A stretch of 64,000 nt of DNA. Origin: Chitinophaga agri (GTDB taxonomy: Bacteria; Bacteroidota; Bacteroidia; Chitinophagales; Chitinophagaceae). Shown here piece by piece: positions 19,424 through 28,704 of this stretch (position 1 is its first letter; each line of letters begins with the position of its first letter). Where the stretch lies: assembly GCF_010093065.1 (NCBI RefSeq), contig NZ_CP048113.1:4278001-4342000 (forward strand), read 5' to 3'. The position numbers were made by a program, and so were the translations under genes. Below the pieces are notes generated by a model. It saw nothing but the letters and a program-made list of their open reading frames with translations. It ran no database searches and was not told the DNA's origin.

Positions 19424-19725
19424 GCGGCTTTATTTTTAAGTGGTAAGGAAAGATTTACGACTTTAATTCTGCTCGTTTCAGACATCTGAGCAGATAATAA
19501 TATTCTCGCAAGGATTTGAATTGACTCCCGGATTTGGGCGTTTTCTATATCAGGAGCTTCATATGATATCTGATCATTCAATTCCTCAGTAATAATATAA
19601 GCTGGCATTACCTTTGGTTCATTTCTGTTATCCATAACATCAGGCTTGTAATATTGGTAATCTATGTTTATAATAGCATCGGGAGTATAGCAACCAGTCG
19701 CTATACTCCCGATAAGAAACTTCAA
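19420..19725 (-). CDS. Small hypothetical protein upstream of recombinase
   Basis: 101 aa, function unknown. Its stop codon overlaps the recombinase start by 4 nt and it begins 5 nt after the stop of the 80-aa gene, so the three look like one transcript. No recognised domain; the C-terminal third is helical (ESIQILARILLSAQMSETSRIKVVNLSLP). It could be a recombination directionality factor or an accessory protein, by position only. Confidence 0.6.
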   Translation of the reverse strand: MKFLIGSIATGCYTPDAIINIDYQYYKPDVMDNRNEPKVMPAYIITEELNDQISYEAPDIENAQIRESIQILARILLSAQMSETSRIKVVNLSLPLKNKAA

Positions 19726-19730
19726 CCAAA

Positions 19731-19973
19731 CTACTCTTCTTCATCGCCATCATCTTCATCCTCATGCAACCTCCCATTATCAGTGATCAAATCTTCGATT
19801 TCATGGATGATCGCGCGATCCTTCTTTGAGTAATGAATTTCCAGCGTGATGATTTCATCTTCTTCATCAACATCAACAATTTCATTGGTTAACTGATGTT
19901 CGCAGACTATGCTACCAACTTCTAACATAATTTCGTTCGGAACCTTAATGGCCCTTTTCATGATTGTCACCAT
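19731..19973 (-). CDS. Small acidic hypothetical protein
   Basis: 80 aa with a very acidic C-terminal tail (LHEDEDDGDEEE) and a beta-rich middle (EIVDVDEEDEIITLEIHYSKKDR). First gene of the presumed recombinase operon. Function unknown; the acidic surface would suit a DNA mimic or a protein-binding adaptor, but nothing shows this. ATG at 19973 gives MVTIMKRAIK; the second Met (MKRAIK) is an alternative. Confidence 0.6.
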   Translation of the reverse strand: MVTIMKRAIKVPNEIMLEVGSIVCEHQLTNEIVDVDEEDEIITLEIHYSKKDRAIIHEIEDLITDNGRLHEDEDDGDEEE

Positions 19974-20347
19974 GTGTATGTTTTTTGAGAGTTAATTTAT
20001 AGTCACGTGCCTCAGATATCTTACAACCTAAAACACTGTAACATCTCACAAACCTACATCAGCATAAAAGGTCACTTTCGCGGTTTTGTTCGAATTGTTA
20101 TAAAAAGGCAGAAAATAGTTGATTTATGTACAGTTTTTCTATTAAAAGAGATCCAATAAGGAATACAAAATGCTGTCACTAAACCTATTCAGAACTAGTT
20201 GCCAGAAAGTCGACATCCATTAAAAAATAGTTAAAGAATAATTAAGGATTATCAACCTCCATTTAACTGCGCTTAAAAACGCGTCAAAATAATATCATTC
20301 CTTATTTGGAGACATTCTAATTAGCATGGAAACTCCTTCGGATTGCA
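19974..20347. other. Intergenic region, no gene
   Basis: About 375 nt of AT-rich DNA between minus-strand genes. It should hold the promoter of the recombinase operon, but no consensus box or repeat stands out. Confidence 0.5.
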
Positions 20348-21256
20348 TTATACGACTACATTAAGAGCGCTTACTGGTAGCTGGATAGCCAAATCCGATC
20401 TAAGACTAAGCAATCTTTCCTGATATAATTGTTGTGCGATGGATAAAAGAGCTTTTACTCTGCCAATTAATAACTGGGCCTTCTCAGCTGTCACCTGATA
20501 GTTCTCATTGTAACGCGCATCGGAATACGCCTTATTAAGAATATTGTAAATACCTATCTCTTCCTTTGTTGTACAAGGAAAAACACCGCTTGGTGCAGGT
20601 GAGAAGTTTTTAATCAAGGATAAAAGACGGGATAAATTATGTGTATTGGAACGATAACCAGAATACATCCTCAGCATACACATACAAGCGTGTTGTACCG
20701 CTTGATGCAGATCAAATGTAGTCTGCTCATACCATGTGTTCTCATAACAATAAATTGCCTTTTTAAAAAAGCATTGGGCCAACTCGTAGCCCTTTTTCCA
20801 ATCATTGGTAATGGTATCAATTACTGCTTCTATCGTAGGTTCGTCCGGTGGCACGGATAATGGCACTTTATCCAAATCATACAACAGTATTCCTTTACGA
20901 TATACTGTAGAAATGAAACGATTACCATTTTCCAATGCTCTGTTCGACTGACCTAAGGACTGCACAAGGGTTGTCACATCACAGCCAACTTTTGTGGCTT
21001 GTATTTCCGCACACTCAATAATCTCATGATCTAGTTGTTTCTCATCATTATTGATTATGATTAACAGGTCATAAGCAGGTCTTTCTTCAGTTATGCATTT
21101 GTTGTCATTCATGAAACTATTCCACTGTGAAGTAGTGTTCATACGTGCTCCATAACAAATCATCTTGTTAGGATGAACAACTTTTACTATCTTCTGGATA
21201 AGCTCGACTAATTGAGCTACTTGTGGTTTTGATAGATGCTTGAATTCTGTTAGCAT
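20348..21256 (-). CDS. Nucleotidyltransferase-like plus HEPN domain protein
   Basis: Two parts are visible. Residues about 15-130 resemble a degenerate minimal nucleotidyltransferase (IVKVVHPNKMICYGAR ... AYDLLIIINND), lacking a clear GS-x9-DxD signature. Residues about 150-280 form a HEPN domain (FFKKAIYCYENTWYEQTTFDLHQAVQHACMCML ... YRSNTHNLSRLLSL) with the His of the usual 'tHdL' motif. Fused MNT-HEPN proteins occur in toxin-antitoxin and mobile-element settings. It follows the histidine kinase on the same strand at 41 nt, likely one operon. RNase activity is plausible from family, not shown. Confidence 0.72.
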   Translation of the reverse strand: MLTEFKHLSKPQVAQLVELIQKIVKVVHPNKMICYGARMNTTSQWNSFMNDNKCITEERPAYDLLIIINNDEKQLDHEIIECAEIQATKVGCDVTTLVQSLGQSNRALENGNRFISTVYRKGILLYDLDKVPLSVPPDEPTIEAVIDTITNDWKKGYELAQCFFKKAIYCYENTWYEQTTFDLHQAVQHACMCMLRMYSGYRSNTHNLSRLLSLIKNFSPAPSGVFPCTTKEEIGIYNILNKAYSDARYNENYQVTAEKAQLLIGRVKALLSIAQQLYQERLLSLRSDLAIQLPVSALNVVV

Positions 21257-21296
21257 ATCAGGGGAATTGATGTTTTAAAATGGGGATATCCTTTTT

Positions 21297-22031
21297 TTAT
21301 TTATTGGATTGATTAACTATTCGCAGAAAAAATGAGGAGCCATTGTTATCGCTACTTGCAAGCGTAAGATCACCACCCAGTGCTTGGGCATATAATTTAC
21401 TTATGTACAATCCGAGCCCTGTACCTGTAAATCCGCCATTAAAAGACCGAAATGGTTCAAACAACAGGTGAATTTTATCAGAAGATATGCCTTTGCCTTG
21501 ATCTGTAACCATGAAAAACATACTGGATTCCCCGACACAACCTACAAACACAGATATTATGCCGCCCACCGGAGAATATTGAAAAGCGTTGTCTAAAAGG
21601 TTTTTCAATATTTGCGCAAGTTTTATAGGGTCTGTAATTAGATACTCAGGAATCTTACGATTGAAAGTTAGTTTAATGCTTATTAGCTTAGACTTGAAAA
21701 GTCTATTATGTTGATCAATGTAAGACTTGAGCCATTTTTTTATATGGATAGGCGAAATAATCGGCATAATCTCCAACTTTCCCGCGTTGACCATCGAAGA
21801 CGACATCATGTTATTTAAAATGTGCAATACATCAAGGCTCATCGCATTAATACTGGACAAGTAAAACTTTTTGTCCCGGGCTCCTAATTTGTCTTGCAAA
21901 AGCATATTGGTAGCCATACAGATACCAGAGATTGAAGTTTTCATTTCATGAGCAAGCATTCCCATGAATGTGTGCATCGTATTTTGAGCTACTTGATGCG
22001 AGAGTAGATTTGAACTATCGGATATTAACAT
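21297..22031 (-). CDS. Soluble sensor histidine kinase
   Basis: Cytosolic histidine kinase of 244 aa without membrane or sensor domain. The HisKA motif is LAHEMKTSISGI (phospho-acceptor His at about residue 28). HATPase boxes: N box LLDNAFQYSP, G1 DQGKGIS, F box FEPF and G2 GTGLGLYIS. No response regulator lies beside it. It sits between an interrupted unknown gene and the MNT-HEPN gene on the same strand, so it may signal to them or to a distant regulator. The gene may be N-terminally shortened relative to full kinases. Confidence 0.9.
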   Translation of the reverse strand: MLISDSSNLLSHQVAQNTMHTFMGMLAHEMKTSISGICMATNMLLQDKLGARDKKFYLSSINAMSLDVLHILNNMMSSSMVNAGKLEIMPIISPIHIKKWLKSYIDQHNRLFKSKLISIKLTFNRKIPEYLITDPIKLAQILKNLLDNAFQYSPVGGIISVFVGCVGESSMFFMVTDQGKGISSDKIHLLFEPFRSFNGGFTGTGLGLYISKLYAQALGGDLTLASSDNNGSSFFLRIVNQSNK

Positions 22032-22672
22032 ACAAGGTTATTTAAACAATGTAAAAAGGCGACTGTAATCAGTAACTTAAAGTATTGGGGCATCGTTGAT
22101 ATTAACGCCGTTCTTCTGAATAGATGTACTTTCAGTTCGGACATCACATTCGTAAAGACAGTTTTCCGGAACACAAAATTGGGAATAGAAGCTATGTCCT
22201 AAACCTTGTATCTTGATTAAGTCTGTGTTTTCAATAAATGAAACAACGACTGAACCTAATTCAACACATGCCGATTCGATAAATATCTTCCACTTATCAT
22301 AGAACATCTTATCTGATGCCAAAACAACTAGATAGCTACGGACTACGCGAAGGTCTTCAGGATCGTTCGTGTGACCATCTACTTGGTAAATTCTTTCTGG
22401 TCTGACTATCATTATTATCAGATCAATGATCTTCTCATTTACCGATTTGACAGGATTAGTCAAAATACTTTGTAAATCATGGTGTCCTAACCAAAATCGC
22501 CTAAGGATTTTATATTGTTCGTTAATAATATGAGTGGCTTCCACTAGTTTTCCAATCATCTCATGATAAAATACAAGCATACTTCGTTCCCGCCTCGTAA
22601 GTTCTTGTAAGGTTCCGGTAGACAGCATCTTCGGCATGTAAGTCTGAGGGTTTATGTTTGCGTTGTTTAAAT

Positions 22673-23014
22673 ATGCCCTGTATGCAATCATCCAATAATT
22701 CCACGATACGTTCATTTACAATATCGGAGAAGAAGAATATCGCGATGCAATGGAGCCAGTCAAACGTAAAGATGCAAGTGTTTTGTGATAATCATGGAAT
22801 CACGGTCTCCATGCTCAAGAACTGGAGGAAGCAGTTTGCCACTCCTGCAAAAGTTCCCAGACGAAAACATTTCATTCAGCTGACACCTTCTAAGGCGAGT
22901 ATACCAGATATTGCACTTCCATTCGCGGAGGTGATATCTTTATCAGGTAACAGGATAATTTTTCATTCGGCGGTCAATACAGACATGCTAAAAGAGCTAC
23001 TAAACAGTAAATAA
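22673..23014 (+). CDS. tnpA: IS66 accessory protein TnpA
   Basis: Small helix-turn-helix protein of IS66 elements (SEKKNIAMQWSQSNVKMQVFCDNHGITVSMLKNWRKQFA), required with TnpB for transposition. The ATG at 22673 is preferred; 22682 is an alternative, and the longer frame starts on TTG. The stop abuts the tnpB ATG, so translation is probably coupled. Confidence 0.88.
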   Translation: MPCMQSSNNSTIRSFTISEKKNIAMQWSQSNVKMQVFCDNHGITVSMLKNWRKQFATPAKVPRRKHFIQLTPSKASIPDIALPFAEVISLSGNRIIFHSAVNTDMLKELLNSK

Positions 23015-23371
23015 ATGCTGGCACTCTCGTCCTCATGCAGGTATTTTCTGTATACTCAGCCAATCATGATAAGTAGTAGCTTTTACAAACTGGCGGCTAT
23101 TGTCAATCAACAGATGCATTTGGATCCTTTAACCGGGGATGTCTATATTTTCTTTAACCGCAGAGCTACACATATCAAGCTACTTCAATGGCAGCAAGAT
23201 GGATTTGCGATTTATTACAAGCGGCTTGAGAAGGGAACATTTGAGATTCCCAAACCAGGTGGGGTACAGTCTTCGCTTACTTCTACACAATTGATGCTTA
23301 TTCTGCAAGGCATTCAGATGGATAAAGTCCAGTACCGCAGGCGGTATTTTCGACAATCTGCCGATCATTAA
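23015..23371 (+). CDS. tnpB: IS66 accessory protein TnpB
   Basis: IS66 Orf2 family, 118 aa. Typical core: RYFLYTQPIMI...LAAIVNQQMHLDPLTGDVYIFFNRRATHIKLLQWQQDGFAIYYKRLEKGTFEIP. It begins directly after the tnpA stop and ends 49 nt before tnpC. It helps TnpC, but its biochemical role is not settled in the family. Confidence 0.93.
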   Translation: MLALSSSCRYFLYTQPIMISSSFYKLAAIVNQQMHLDPLTGDVYIFFNRRATHIKLLQWQQDGFAIYYKRLEKGTFEIPKPGGVQSSLTSTQLMLILQGIQMDKVQYRRRYFRQSADH

Positions 23372-23420
23372 CATCGCGCTAACAAATAATTGATTTACAT
23401 GTGATAACATTGCAATTGCA

Positions 23421-24911
23421 ATGAGTACGTCAGCAGAAGATAATGATTACAAACAGCTCTATGAGTCTGCCATCAACAAGGTTGAGCAGCTGCAGCATGA
23501 ATTGAATCAGCTCAAGAAGATGATTTTCGGAGTTCGTCAGGAGCGATTTATTCCCGCAGATAAGAATCAACTGGCACTCGATATTCCAACAGAACAATCT
23601 GCTGCTGTTTGCAACGTGTTAGATGCAAAGAAGGTGACTTATGTGAAAGTTGTAAAACAAGATGCGACTCAAGCCAGAGATAGCCGTCATACCATACCAT
23701 CTCACTTACGAAGAGAAGATGTAATTATAGATCCAGACCATATACCAGCTGGTAGTAAACATATTGGCACCACTGAAACTGAAGTGCTGGAATACAAACC
23801 CGCTGAAATTTATGTAGTCCGTTACATCCGTAACAAGTACCTTCTCCCATCTGCGGATGAGACGTCGTCAAAAATTATTGTTGGACCTTTGCCAACATTA
23901 CCAGTTGCAAAATCGATGATGGGGCCAGGCTTACTGGCTCAACTGGTTGTTGAGAAGATCTGCGATCATCTCCCCGTGCATCGCCAGCAACAACGTCTGG
24001 AAAGAGATGGCATAAAGCTACCATACTCAACGCTGAGTGATGGTTTTGCTAAGACAGCTGCGTTAATTACTCCTATATACAGAGCGCTGGTAACAGAAGT
24101 ACTCAACGCTGACTATTTGCAGGCTGATGAGACATCGGTACCAGTGCTCGACAAGGATAAGAAAGGGAGCACTCATCGGGGGTATTACTGGCTCTATCAG
24201 GATAGTATTAACAAGCTGCTTGTCTTTGATTATCAACCCGGGCGTGGCCGAGAAGGACCCGCAGAAATGCTGAAAGATTTTTATGGTACGCTGCAAACAG
24301 ACGCTTACTCTGCATATAATAGCATCGTTGACACCAATAATATAACATTGATCCACTGTCTTGCTCATGCAAGAAGGTACTTCTCTGACGCTATTTACAG
24401 CGACCGAGAAAGAGCAGAATATGTATTGGAACAGTTACAGCTCGTCTATCAGATTGAACGCGATAGCAGGGCGTTAAATCACGACAATGAAAAACGAGCA
24501 GCTTCAAGACAGAAGCACTCCTTACCTATACTGAAGAAATTAGGAAGCTGGATGGAAGACCAATACAAGCAGGTACTTCCACAAAGCCCGATAGGAAAAG
24601 CCCTTGCCTATAGTATAAAACGCTGGGATAAACTCTGTGCCTTCGTGTATGATGGAAAGCTACATCCAGATAATAACGCGGCTGAGAGATCTATAAGAGC
24701 GACTGTTATAGGCCGAAAGAATTACCTCTTTGCCGGGAGCCATGAATCAGCAAAGCGAATTGCAATGCTCTACAGCCTGATCGGAACCTGTAAACTACAT
24801 AACATTAATCCCAGCCTTTGGCTAAAGGACGTTTTAATGGTAATTAACGACCATCCCATCAACAGAATCAAAGAGCTCCTACCTCATATCTGGATCACGA
24901 AGCAAAAGTAA
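23421..24911 (+). CDS. tnpC: IS66 transposase TnpC
   Basis: DDE transposase of 496 aa. An N-terminal coiled coil (YKQLYESAINKVEQLQHELNQLKKMIFG) precedes a zinc-finger/DNA-binding part. The catalytic core has the first D in YLQADETSVPVLD, the second D in LQTDAYSAYNS and the E in HPDNNAAERSIR, followed by KNYLFAGS, a family hallmark. All catalytic residues are present, so the element is likely active. Confidence 0.95.
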   Translation: MSTSAEDNDYKQLYESAINKVEQLQHELNQLKKMIFGVRQERFIPADKNQLALDIPTEQSAAVCNVLDAKKVTYVKVVKQDATQARDSRHTIPSHLRREDVIIDPDHIPAGSKHIGTTETEVLEYKPAEIYVVRYIRNKYLLPSADETSSKIIVGPLPTLPVAKSMMGPGLLAQLVVEKICDHLPVHRQQQRLERDGIKLPYSTLSDGFAKTAALITPIYRALVTEVLNADYLQADETSVPVLDKDKKGSTHRGYYWLYQDSINKLLVFDYQPGRGREGPAEMLKDFYGTLQTDAYSAYNSIVDTNNITLIHCLAHARRYFSDAIYSDRERAEYVLEQLQLVYQIERDSRALNHDNEKRAASRQKHSLPILKKLGSWMEDQYKQVLPQSPIGKALAYSIKRWDKLCAFVYDGKLHPDNNAAERSIRATVIGRKNYLFAGSHESAKRIAMLYSLIGTCKLHNINPSLWLKDVLMVINDHPINRIKELLPHIWITKQK

Positions 24912-25253
24912 CGCTCTCCAAAATCATTACATAGGTGCTGTCTACCGGATACTTACAAGTTCTTTATTGAAACTACCTGTTACAGTTGATTTTAAATATT
25001 CCCAGTGATATTCACGAATACGTGATAGGTCAGCGAAATCAAATAACTGATAAATCACAGAATAAGGATCGGTATTCTCCAATACATTGAGATTTTGAGT
25101 TGAAAACGCTGTGTTTGAGAAAGCAACGTGATTCATTTGTTGGTGATTTATATAAGAGGTGATTGAAAGACGATAATGAATCATACTGACATACGACTTA
25201 GGCCATCATGACTGATGGAGTATCAATGTTGTAATATCAATGATGTTCATGTT

Positions 25254-25460
25254 CTATGGCGAGATGCCCTGACAGCTCTCGTTAAGTAGACTTATGATAT
25301 GGGAGGTTCTTAGGGTAACCGATTCTGTTAGTTTCAACTTGGTAACAATATCAAATGCATATAGATAGAGCATCTGCATTAAGTACGAGGCGATTCTCGT
25401 CAGTGAGAGGAAGAATTTGTCTTCTGATATAGAAATGAACTGGTTACTCTCGTATTTCAT
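25254..25460 (-). CDS. Possible small protein, unknown
   Basis: A 68-aa frame (MKYESNQFISISEDKFFLSL...NESCQGISP) just upstream of the split gene on the same strand. It has a hydrophobic helix-like middle. There is no family match and no clear promoter, so it may not be a gene. Confidence 0.3.
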   Translation of the reverse strand: MKYESNQFISISEDKFFLSLTRIASYLMQMLYLYAFDIVTKLKLTESVTLRTSHIISLLNESCQGISP

Positions 25461-25500
25461 AGCAGTAAGTAAATAGTGGAAAAATAAAAGGCCTGCTTTG

Positions 25501-25674
25501 AGGACTAACCAGGAAAATAAAAAGACGTGGGTTAGTCCTTATCGTTCCTGAAGGGCTACGACACCCCGATGGCGAATAAGGACGCCCACGTCTTGACCTT
25601 AAATATAATAAGGAAAACGTGAGCGATCTACCTTATTTCTCGCCATCTCCAAAGGTCGTAGTTTTCAGGAGCGA
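25501..25674. repeat. Complex inverted-repeat region with alternative hairpins
   Basis: Two stems compete for the same bases. Stem A pairs AGGACTAACC (25501-25510) with GGTTAGTCCT (25530-25539), 10 bp. Stem B pairs AAGACGTGGG and GTCCTTAT (25522-25542) with ATAAGGAC and CCCACGTCTT (25576-25594), 18 bp. In addition, 25543-25581 recurs as a diverged inverted copy at 25631-25673 (shared TCCTGAA, CTACGAC, GATGGCGA, ATAAGG). Nothing codes here. It could be a structured RNA, an attenuator, or a recombination or transfer-origin site. Confidence 0.75.
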
Positions 25675-25860
25675 GATAAAGCAAATACGCTTTAAAAATT
25701 GATACTTATTAGCAGCTTTATGACGTATTTATAAGGCTCATTTAAATCATTTATATATCGTACAAGTTAAATAAAATAACTTAAAATCACTAAATAAACT
25801 TTAAGTTATCGCCATAATATTGAATGTAAATACTTTACACCTTTTTTCGTTAGTTGCAGA

Positions 25861-26070
25861 ATGACCGATTCCAGAAGAAGATATAATAGAATCAAGATTG
25901 TATTATTGGAGAAAGAGAAAACTAATATATGGTTAGCCGAACAGTTGGGCGTAAGTTCAACCGCTGTGTCTAAATGGTGTACGAATCGGAATCAACCTAC
26001 TGTAGAAACATTATTTAAAATTGCGGAAATATTAAACGTAGGAGTTTGTGAATTGCTTGTAAACAAATAA
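25861..26070 (+). CDS. Small XRE-family transcriptional regulator
   Basis: 69 aa and essentially one Cro/C1-type helix-turn-helix: residues about 10-65, with NIWLAEQLGVSSTAVSKWCTNRNQPTVETLFKIAEILNVGVCELL. It stands alone, facing the convergent minus-strand defence operon that ends at 26281. By size and position it could be a controller of that operon, like small C proteins of restriction systems, but it lies at the operon's 3' end, so this is only a guess. Confidence 0.85.
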   Translation: MTDSRRRYNRIKIVLLEKEKTNIWLAEQLGVSSTAVSKWCTNRNQPTVETLFKIAEILNVGVCELLVNK

Positions 26071-26280
26071 TTGAAATTCACACATGGAAAATCCAGAGTA
26101 TTGATGGTGCTACTACTTGTAGTTATCCAAGCTAAATGCGCCTTTCTTAACTATTTACTTGTGATGCATTTAACGCAACTTCTTACTATCAAATGAAAAA
26201 TCGAAATCCGTATAAGTTGCTTCACATTATTCGATGTAGTTGGTTTACTCTTTTATGTTTTTAGATTTATTGGACCAAGA

Positions 26281-27159
26281 CTATATAATCATATATTCCT
26301 GTATCCAATCATACTCGGCCTTTGCAAGCTGAATAACACAGCGTTTTGCGCCTGCAAATGGAGCATCATCTGCTATCTTACTTTTTATCTGAGTAAGAGC
26401 ATTATCAAATAAATTTCTTTCATAATTATCCAATTTCCCTCCACTCAATTGCCAAATTTGAAATATAGCATCAGCATTTTTTAAAGCTGTCCTAACATCC
26501 TCCATAGCATTGGCCCTTCTTACTGCAATTTCATGTTTATCAAGATGAAATAACCAAATGGTAACTCTCATTCTCCGTTCCTCGTCCAATGTTGGTACCC
26601 TACGCCAATTTCGAAATCCAGGTTTGCCATCAGGCTCAAACCACATAAGAGAAACATCAGTCGGCGAACATGGATCAAGGGGTAATACGTTTTCTTTAAG
26701 CATTGATACATTTGTGCCTTCCTGTGCTCGGCTGCCAAGAACGGGGAAAAAATCCCATTTTCCGCCTTGAGTTGTTTCATCAACACGTCTTTGATTTGAG
26801 TGCATACTAGATAAACGGAAATTCTCCTTATCAAATGCGAGCCACCAATATCCTACAGCTATTGCTCCTGTTTTTGTTAAACTATCCGGATCTATTTCCG
26901 AAACGGCTCCTTTAGGTCGAAAATGATCTATATTAGGATCTGCGCCCGTCAGATCAACTTCAGAATACCAACATTTATTACCGATAACCTTTCTTAAAGC
27001 CTTCAAAATTTCAGGATGTCCCCATGTCTCATTTCTTTTTGAATTTATAAAGTCTATTCTCTCATCTGGCTTTTTTAAGAGTAGTTCGGCTTTTAGTTCC
27101 TTCACTTTTTCCTCCCATTCAGCGGGAACATTAATTCTCGTTGGGTTGATATAAATCAT
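26281..27159 (-). CDS. HNH endonuclease, Septu PtuB-like
   Basis: Nuclease of the HNH family close to PtuB/TIGR02646. The core begins NKCWYSEVDLTGADPNIDHFRPKGAV (about residues 77-102), with the conserved DHFRPK. The later block GYWWLAFDKENFRLSSMHSNQRR supplies the Asn of the HNH fold; the usual second zinc cysteines are replaced (CWYS and MHSN), so metal structuring may differ. At 292 aa it starts 3 nt after the ATPase stop. In Septu this protein cleaves nucleic acid when its ATPase partner is triggered. Here it is the last gene of an hsdM-hsdS-ATPase-HNH operon. Confidence 0.85.
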   Translation of the reverse strand: MIYINPTRINVPAEWEEKVKELKAELLLKKPDERIDFINSKRNETWGHPEILKALRKVIGNKCWYSEVDLTGADPNIDHFRPKGAVSEIDPDSLTKTGAIAVGYWWLAFDKENFRLSSMHSNQRRVDETTQGGKWDFFPVLGSRAQEGTNVSMLKENVLPLDPCSPTDVSLMWFEPDGKPGFRNWRRVPTLDEERRMRVTIWLFHLDKHEIAVRRANAMEDVRTALKNADAIFQIWQLSGGKLDNYERNLFDNALTQIKSKIADDAPFAGAKRCVIQLAKAEYDWIQEYMII

Positions 27160-27162
27160 TTG

Positions 27163-28704
27163 TTACAAATTTTGGGATTCTTTATACAGTAGAGCGGATA
27201 ACCTTTCAATGGCTTTCATTTTCAAATCCGCAGTCCCCTCGGACTTTACTACAAGGTCGATAGCCTCCCGATATGCCAATTTTGCAATATTTCTATAGGG
27301 GTCGGGAGATGTATCAGTAGCAGCCAGACCTGGTACTATCTTCCGTAATCTTTGAAGATGTTTTGCTCTTTGTGGATAGTCCTCTAATAGGGAAATTTCA
27401 TATATTCTCTTAAGGACTTTTAAACTAAAAGAATCTAACTGACTTTCCAATCCATACAATTCGCTGGTTAATACTCCGGCCACTCCAGTACCTCTTGGAC
27501 TTTCTTCAGGCTCCATAGCCCTAATTATTCCAACATCAGAACGTGTTAAAACCTTTATTTCTTCTTTAACTAATCCGGCAACAAGTAATGGGTCATGTGT
27601 TGCTAAAATAGTGTGACTATTTTTGTTTATTCCCCCAATCGTACGCAACTTCTCCAAATAGTCTAATCCCCAAGCAGGATTTAAATGGGTATCAGGCTCA
27701 TCGAGTATGTACAAGGAGCCAGAATCTTGAGTAAAACGCATCAAACCTAGCACGGTCAGCAATTGTTGTTCTCCTTCACTTAACTGTCGAGTATGTATTG
27801 AATTATTAGCACCTTTAACATTCACTCTCACTCGAAAATCAGCAATCAATTCACTCAGCCTCATAGTGTCTAAGGCTTGAAAAAAAGACTTCGGATCTTT
27901 TCCGTATTCAGCCGCAAGCTCCTGTAAAGAACGTAGATCTGGCAAATGTAAATATGTAACTTCGGTCTTCTCTTTATGCCTAAAATCTTTTGAAAGAACA
28001 ATCGTGTGGCTAAAAGGAGCCAAACTATGTTTTTTAATATTGTTCAGTAAGTCGCCAACGGGACCTTTGGCTCCCCAAAAGTTATCTGGATTACTCTGTT
28101 TCTTTGCCCAGCTTGGCTTATTTAAAACCAAAGTCGCTGAAGCAAAAGACTCAATTCTTGGATGCGATTTCAAAAATTCATCAATGTCCTTATCCTCTGA
28201 GAGATAGAAAGATAATAATGCAAAAAGACCATGCTCAGGTCTAGCATAGATAAATTTTCTTAAATTTAGTTTTTCGCCGGGCCGTATAGCGTGCAGTGTA
28301 CTTTTTAATGCAGCTCGATCATGTTCTTGAAATAACTCTTGAAACCTATCACTTGCTCCCGAATAATAACCAACAACAAATCTCGGAACCCATTTTTCCC
28401 GCAGCTTTATTAACGTTATAGATTCTCCATCTATAGTCGCTTTAGGATATTTTTCCAATTCAGCCTCGATATTTATTGCTTTTCCATCTATATAATACTC
28501 CAAAAAATAGGAAAATGGCGAGGGATCATGAAGATCAATATCTCTAAATATCTTTATCAAAGATTCTAAAAGATTACTTTTTGCCGACCCATTTTTTCCC
28601 AATAAAACAACAATATCTTTTTCTGTGTTAAAACTCACGGAGAATCCGTTTAAATTCTTCCATGGACTCTTAATTGCTAACCTACTTATTTTCATTGTTT
28701 GCAA
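27163..28704 (-). CDS. ABC/OLD-type ATPase, Septu PtuA-like
   Basis: 513-aa soluble ATPase. Walker A is LLGKNGSAKSNLLESL (about residues 34-49, with Ala in place of the usual Gly). An ABC signature is present as LSEGEQQ, Walker B is LYILDEPDTHLNP, and the H-loop is ILATHDPLL. No TOPRIM domain is visible, so it is PtuA-like rather than OLD. The start overlaps the end of hsdS by 23 nt, or 14 nt if the second Met is used, implying translational coupling. Together with the HNH protein it forms a PtuAB pair, probably the effector arm of this operon. Confidence 0.87.
   Translation of the reverse strand: MQTMKISRLAIKSPWKNLNGFSVSFNTEKDIVVLLGKNGSAKSNLLESLIKIFRDIDLHDPSPFSYFLEYYIDGKAINIEAELEKYPKATIDGESITLIKLREKWVPRFVVGYYSGASDRFQELFQEHDRAALKSTLHAIRPGEKLNLRKFIYARPEHGLFALLSFYLSEDKDIDEFLKSHPRIESFASATLVLNKPSWAKKQSNPDNFWGAKGPVGDLLNNIKKHSLAPFSHTIVLSKDFRHKEKTEVTYLHLPDLRSLQELAAEYGKDPKSFFQALDTMRLSELIADFRVRVNVKGANNSIHTRQLSEGEQQLLTVLGLMRFTQDSGSLYILDEPDTHLNPAWGLDYLEKLRTIGGINKNSHTILATHDPLLVAGLVKEEIKVLTRSDVGIIRAMEPEESPRGTGVAGVLTSELYGLESQLDSFSLKVLKRIYEISLLEDYPQRAKHLQRLRKIVPGLAATDTSPDPYRNIAKLAYREAIDLVVKSEGTADLKMKAIERLSALLYKESQNL

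Larger units (their letters stand above)
22607..24956 (+). mobile_element. Complete IS66-family element, 2350 bp
   Basis: The terminal inverted repeats are imperfect: GTAAGGTTCCGGTAGACAGC on the left and, on the opposite strand, GTAAGTATCCGGTAGACAGC on the right. An 8-bp target duplication AAGTTCTT flanks it (22599-22606 and 24957-24964), as expected for IS66. It carries tnpA, tnpB and tnpC in order. Intact genes and a perfect target duplication suggest a recent insertion. Confidence 0.96.
22077..25184 (-). pseudogene. Unknown gene split by an IS66-family insertion
   Basis: Reading on the minus strand, 25184-24957 (MIHYRLSITS...SFNKEL) and 22606-22077 (TRRERSMLVFYHEM...NDAPIL) join in frame once the IS and one copy of the 8-bp duplication are removed, giving a protein of about 253 aa. 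The IS brings in a short chimeric start (ORF from 22715) that could still express the C-terminal part. No family is recognised; it is mostly helical and soluble. It precedes the histidine kinase and MNT-HEPN genes on the same strand, so the insertion may also disturb their expression. Confidence 0.8.

Noticed and set aside
22077..22715. Independent 212-aa protein starting inside the IS66 element
   Set aside because: Its first residues come from the IS end; the real gene continues at 24957-25184 once the IS is removed.
26281..28704. Retron Ec78-type system based on the PtuAB pair
   Set aside because: No reverse transcriptase gene or msr/msd-like RNA is adjacent; the pair is coupled to hsdMS instead.
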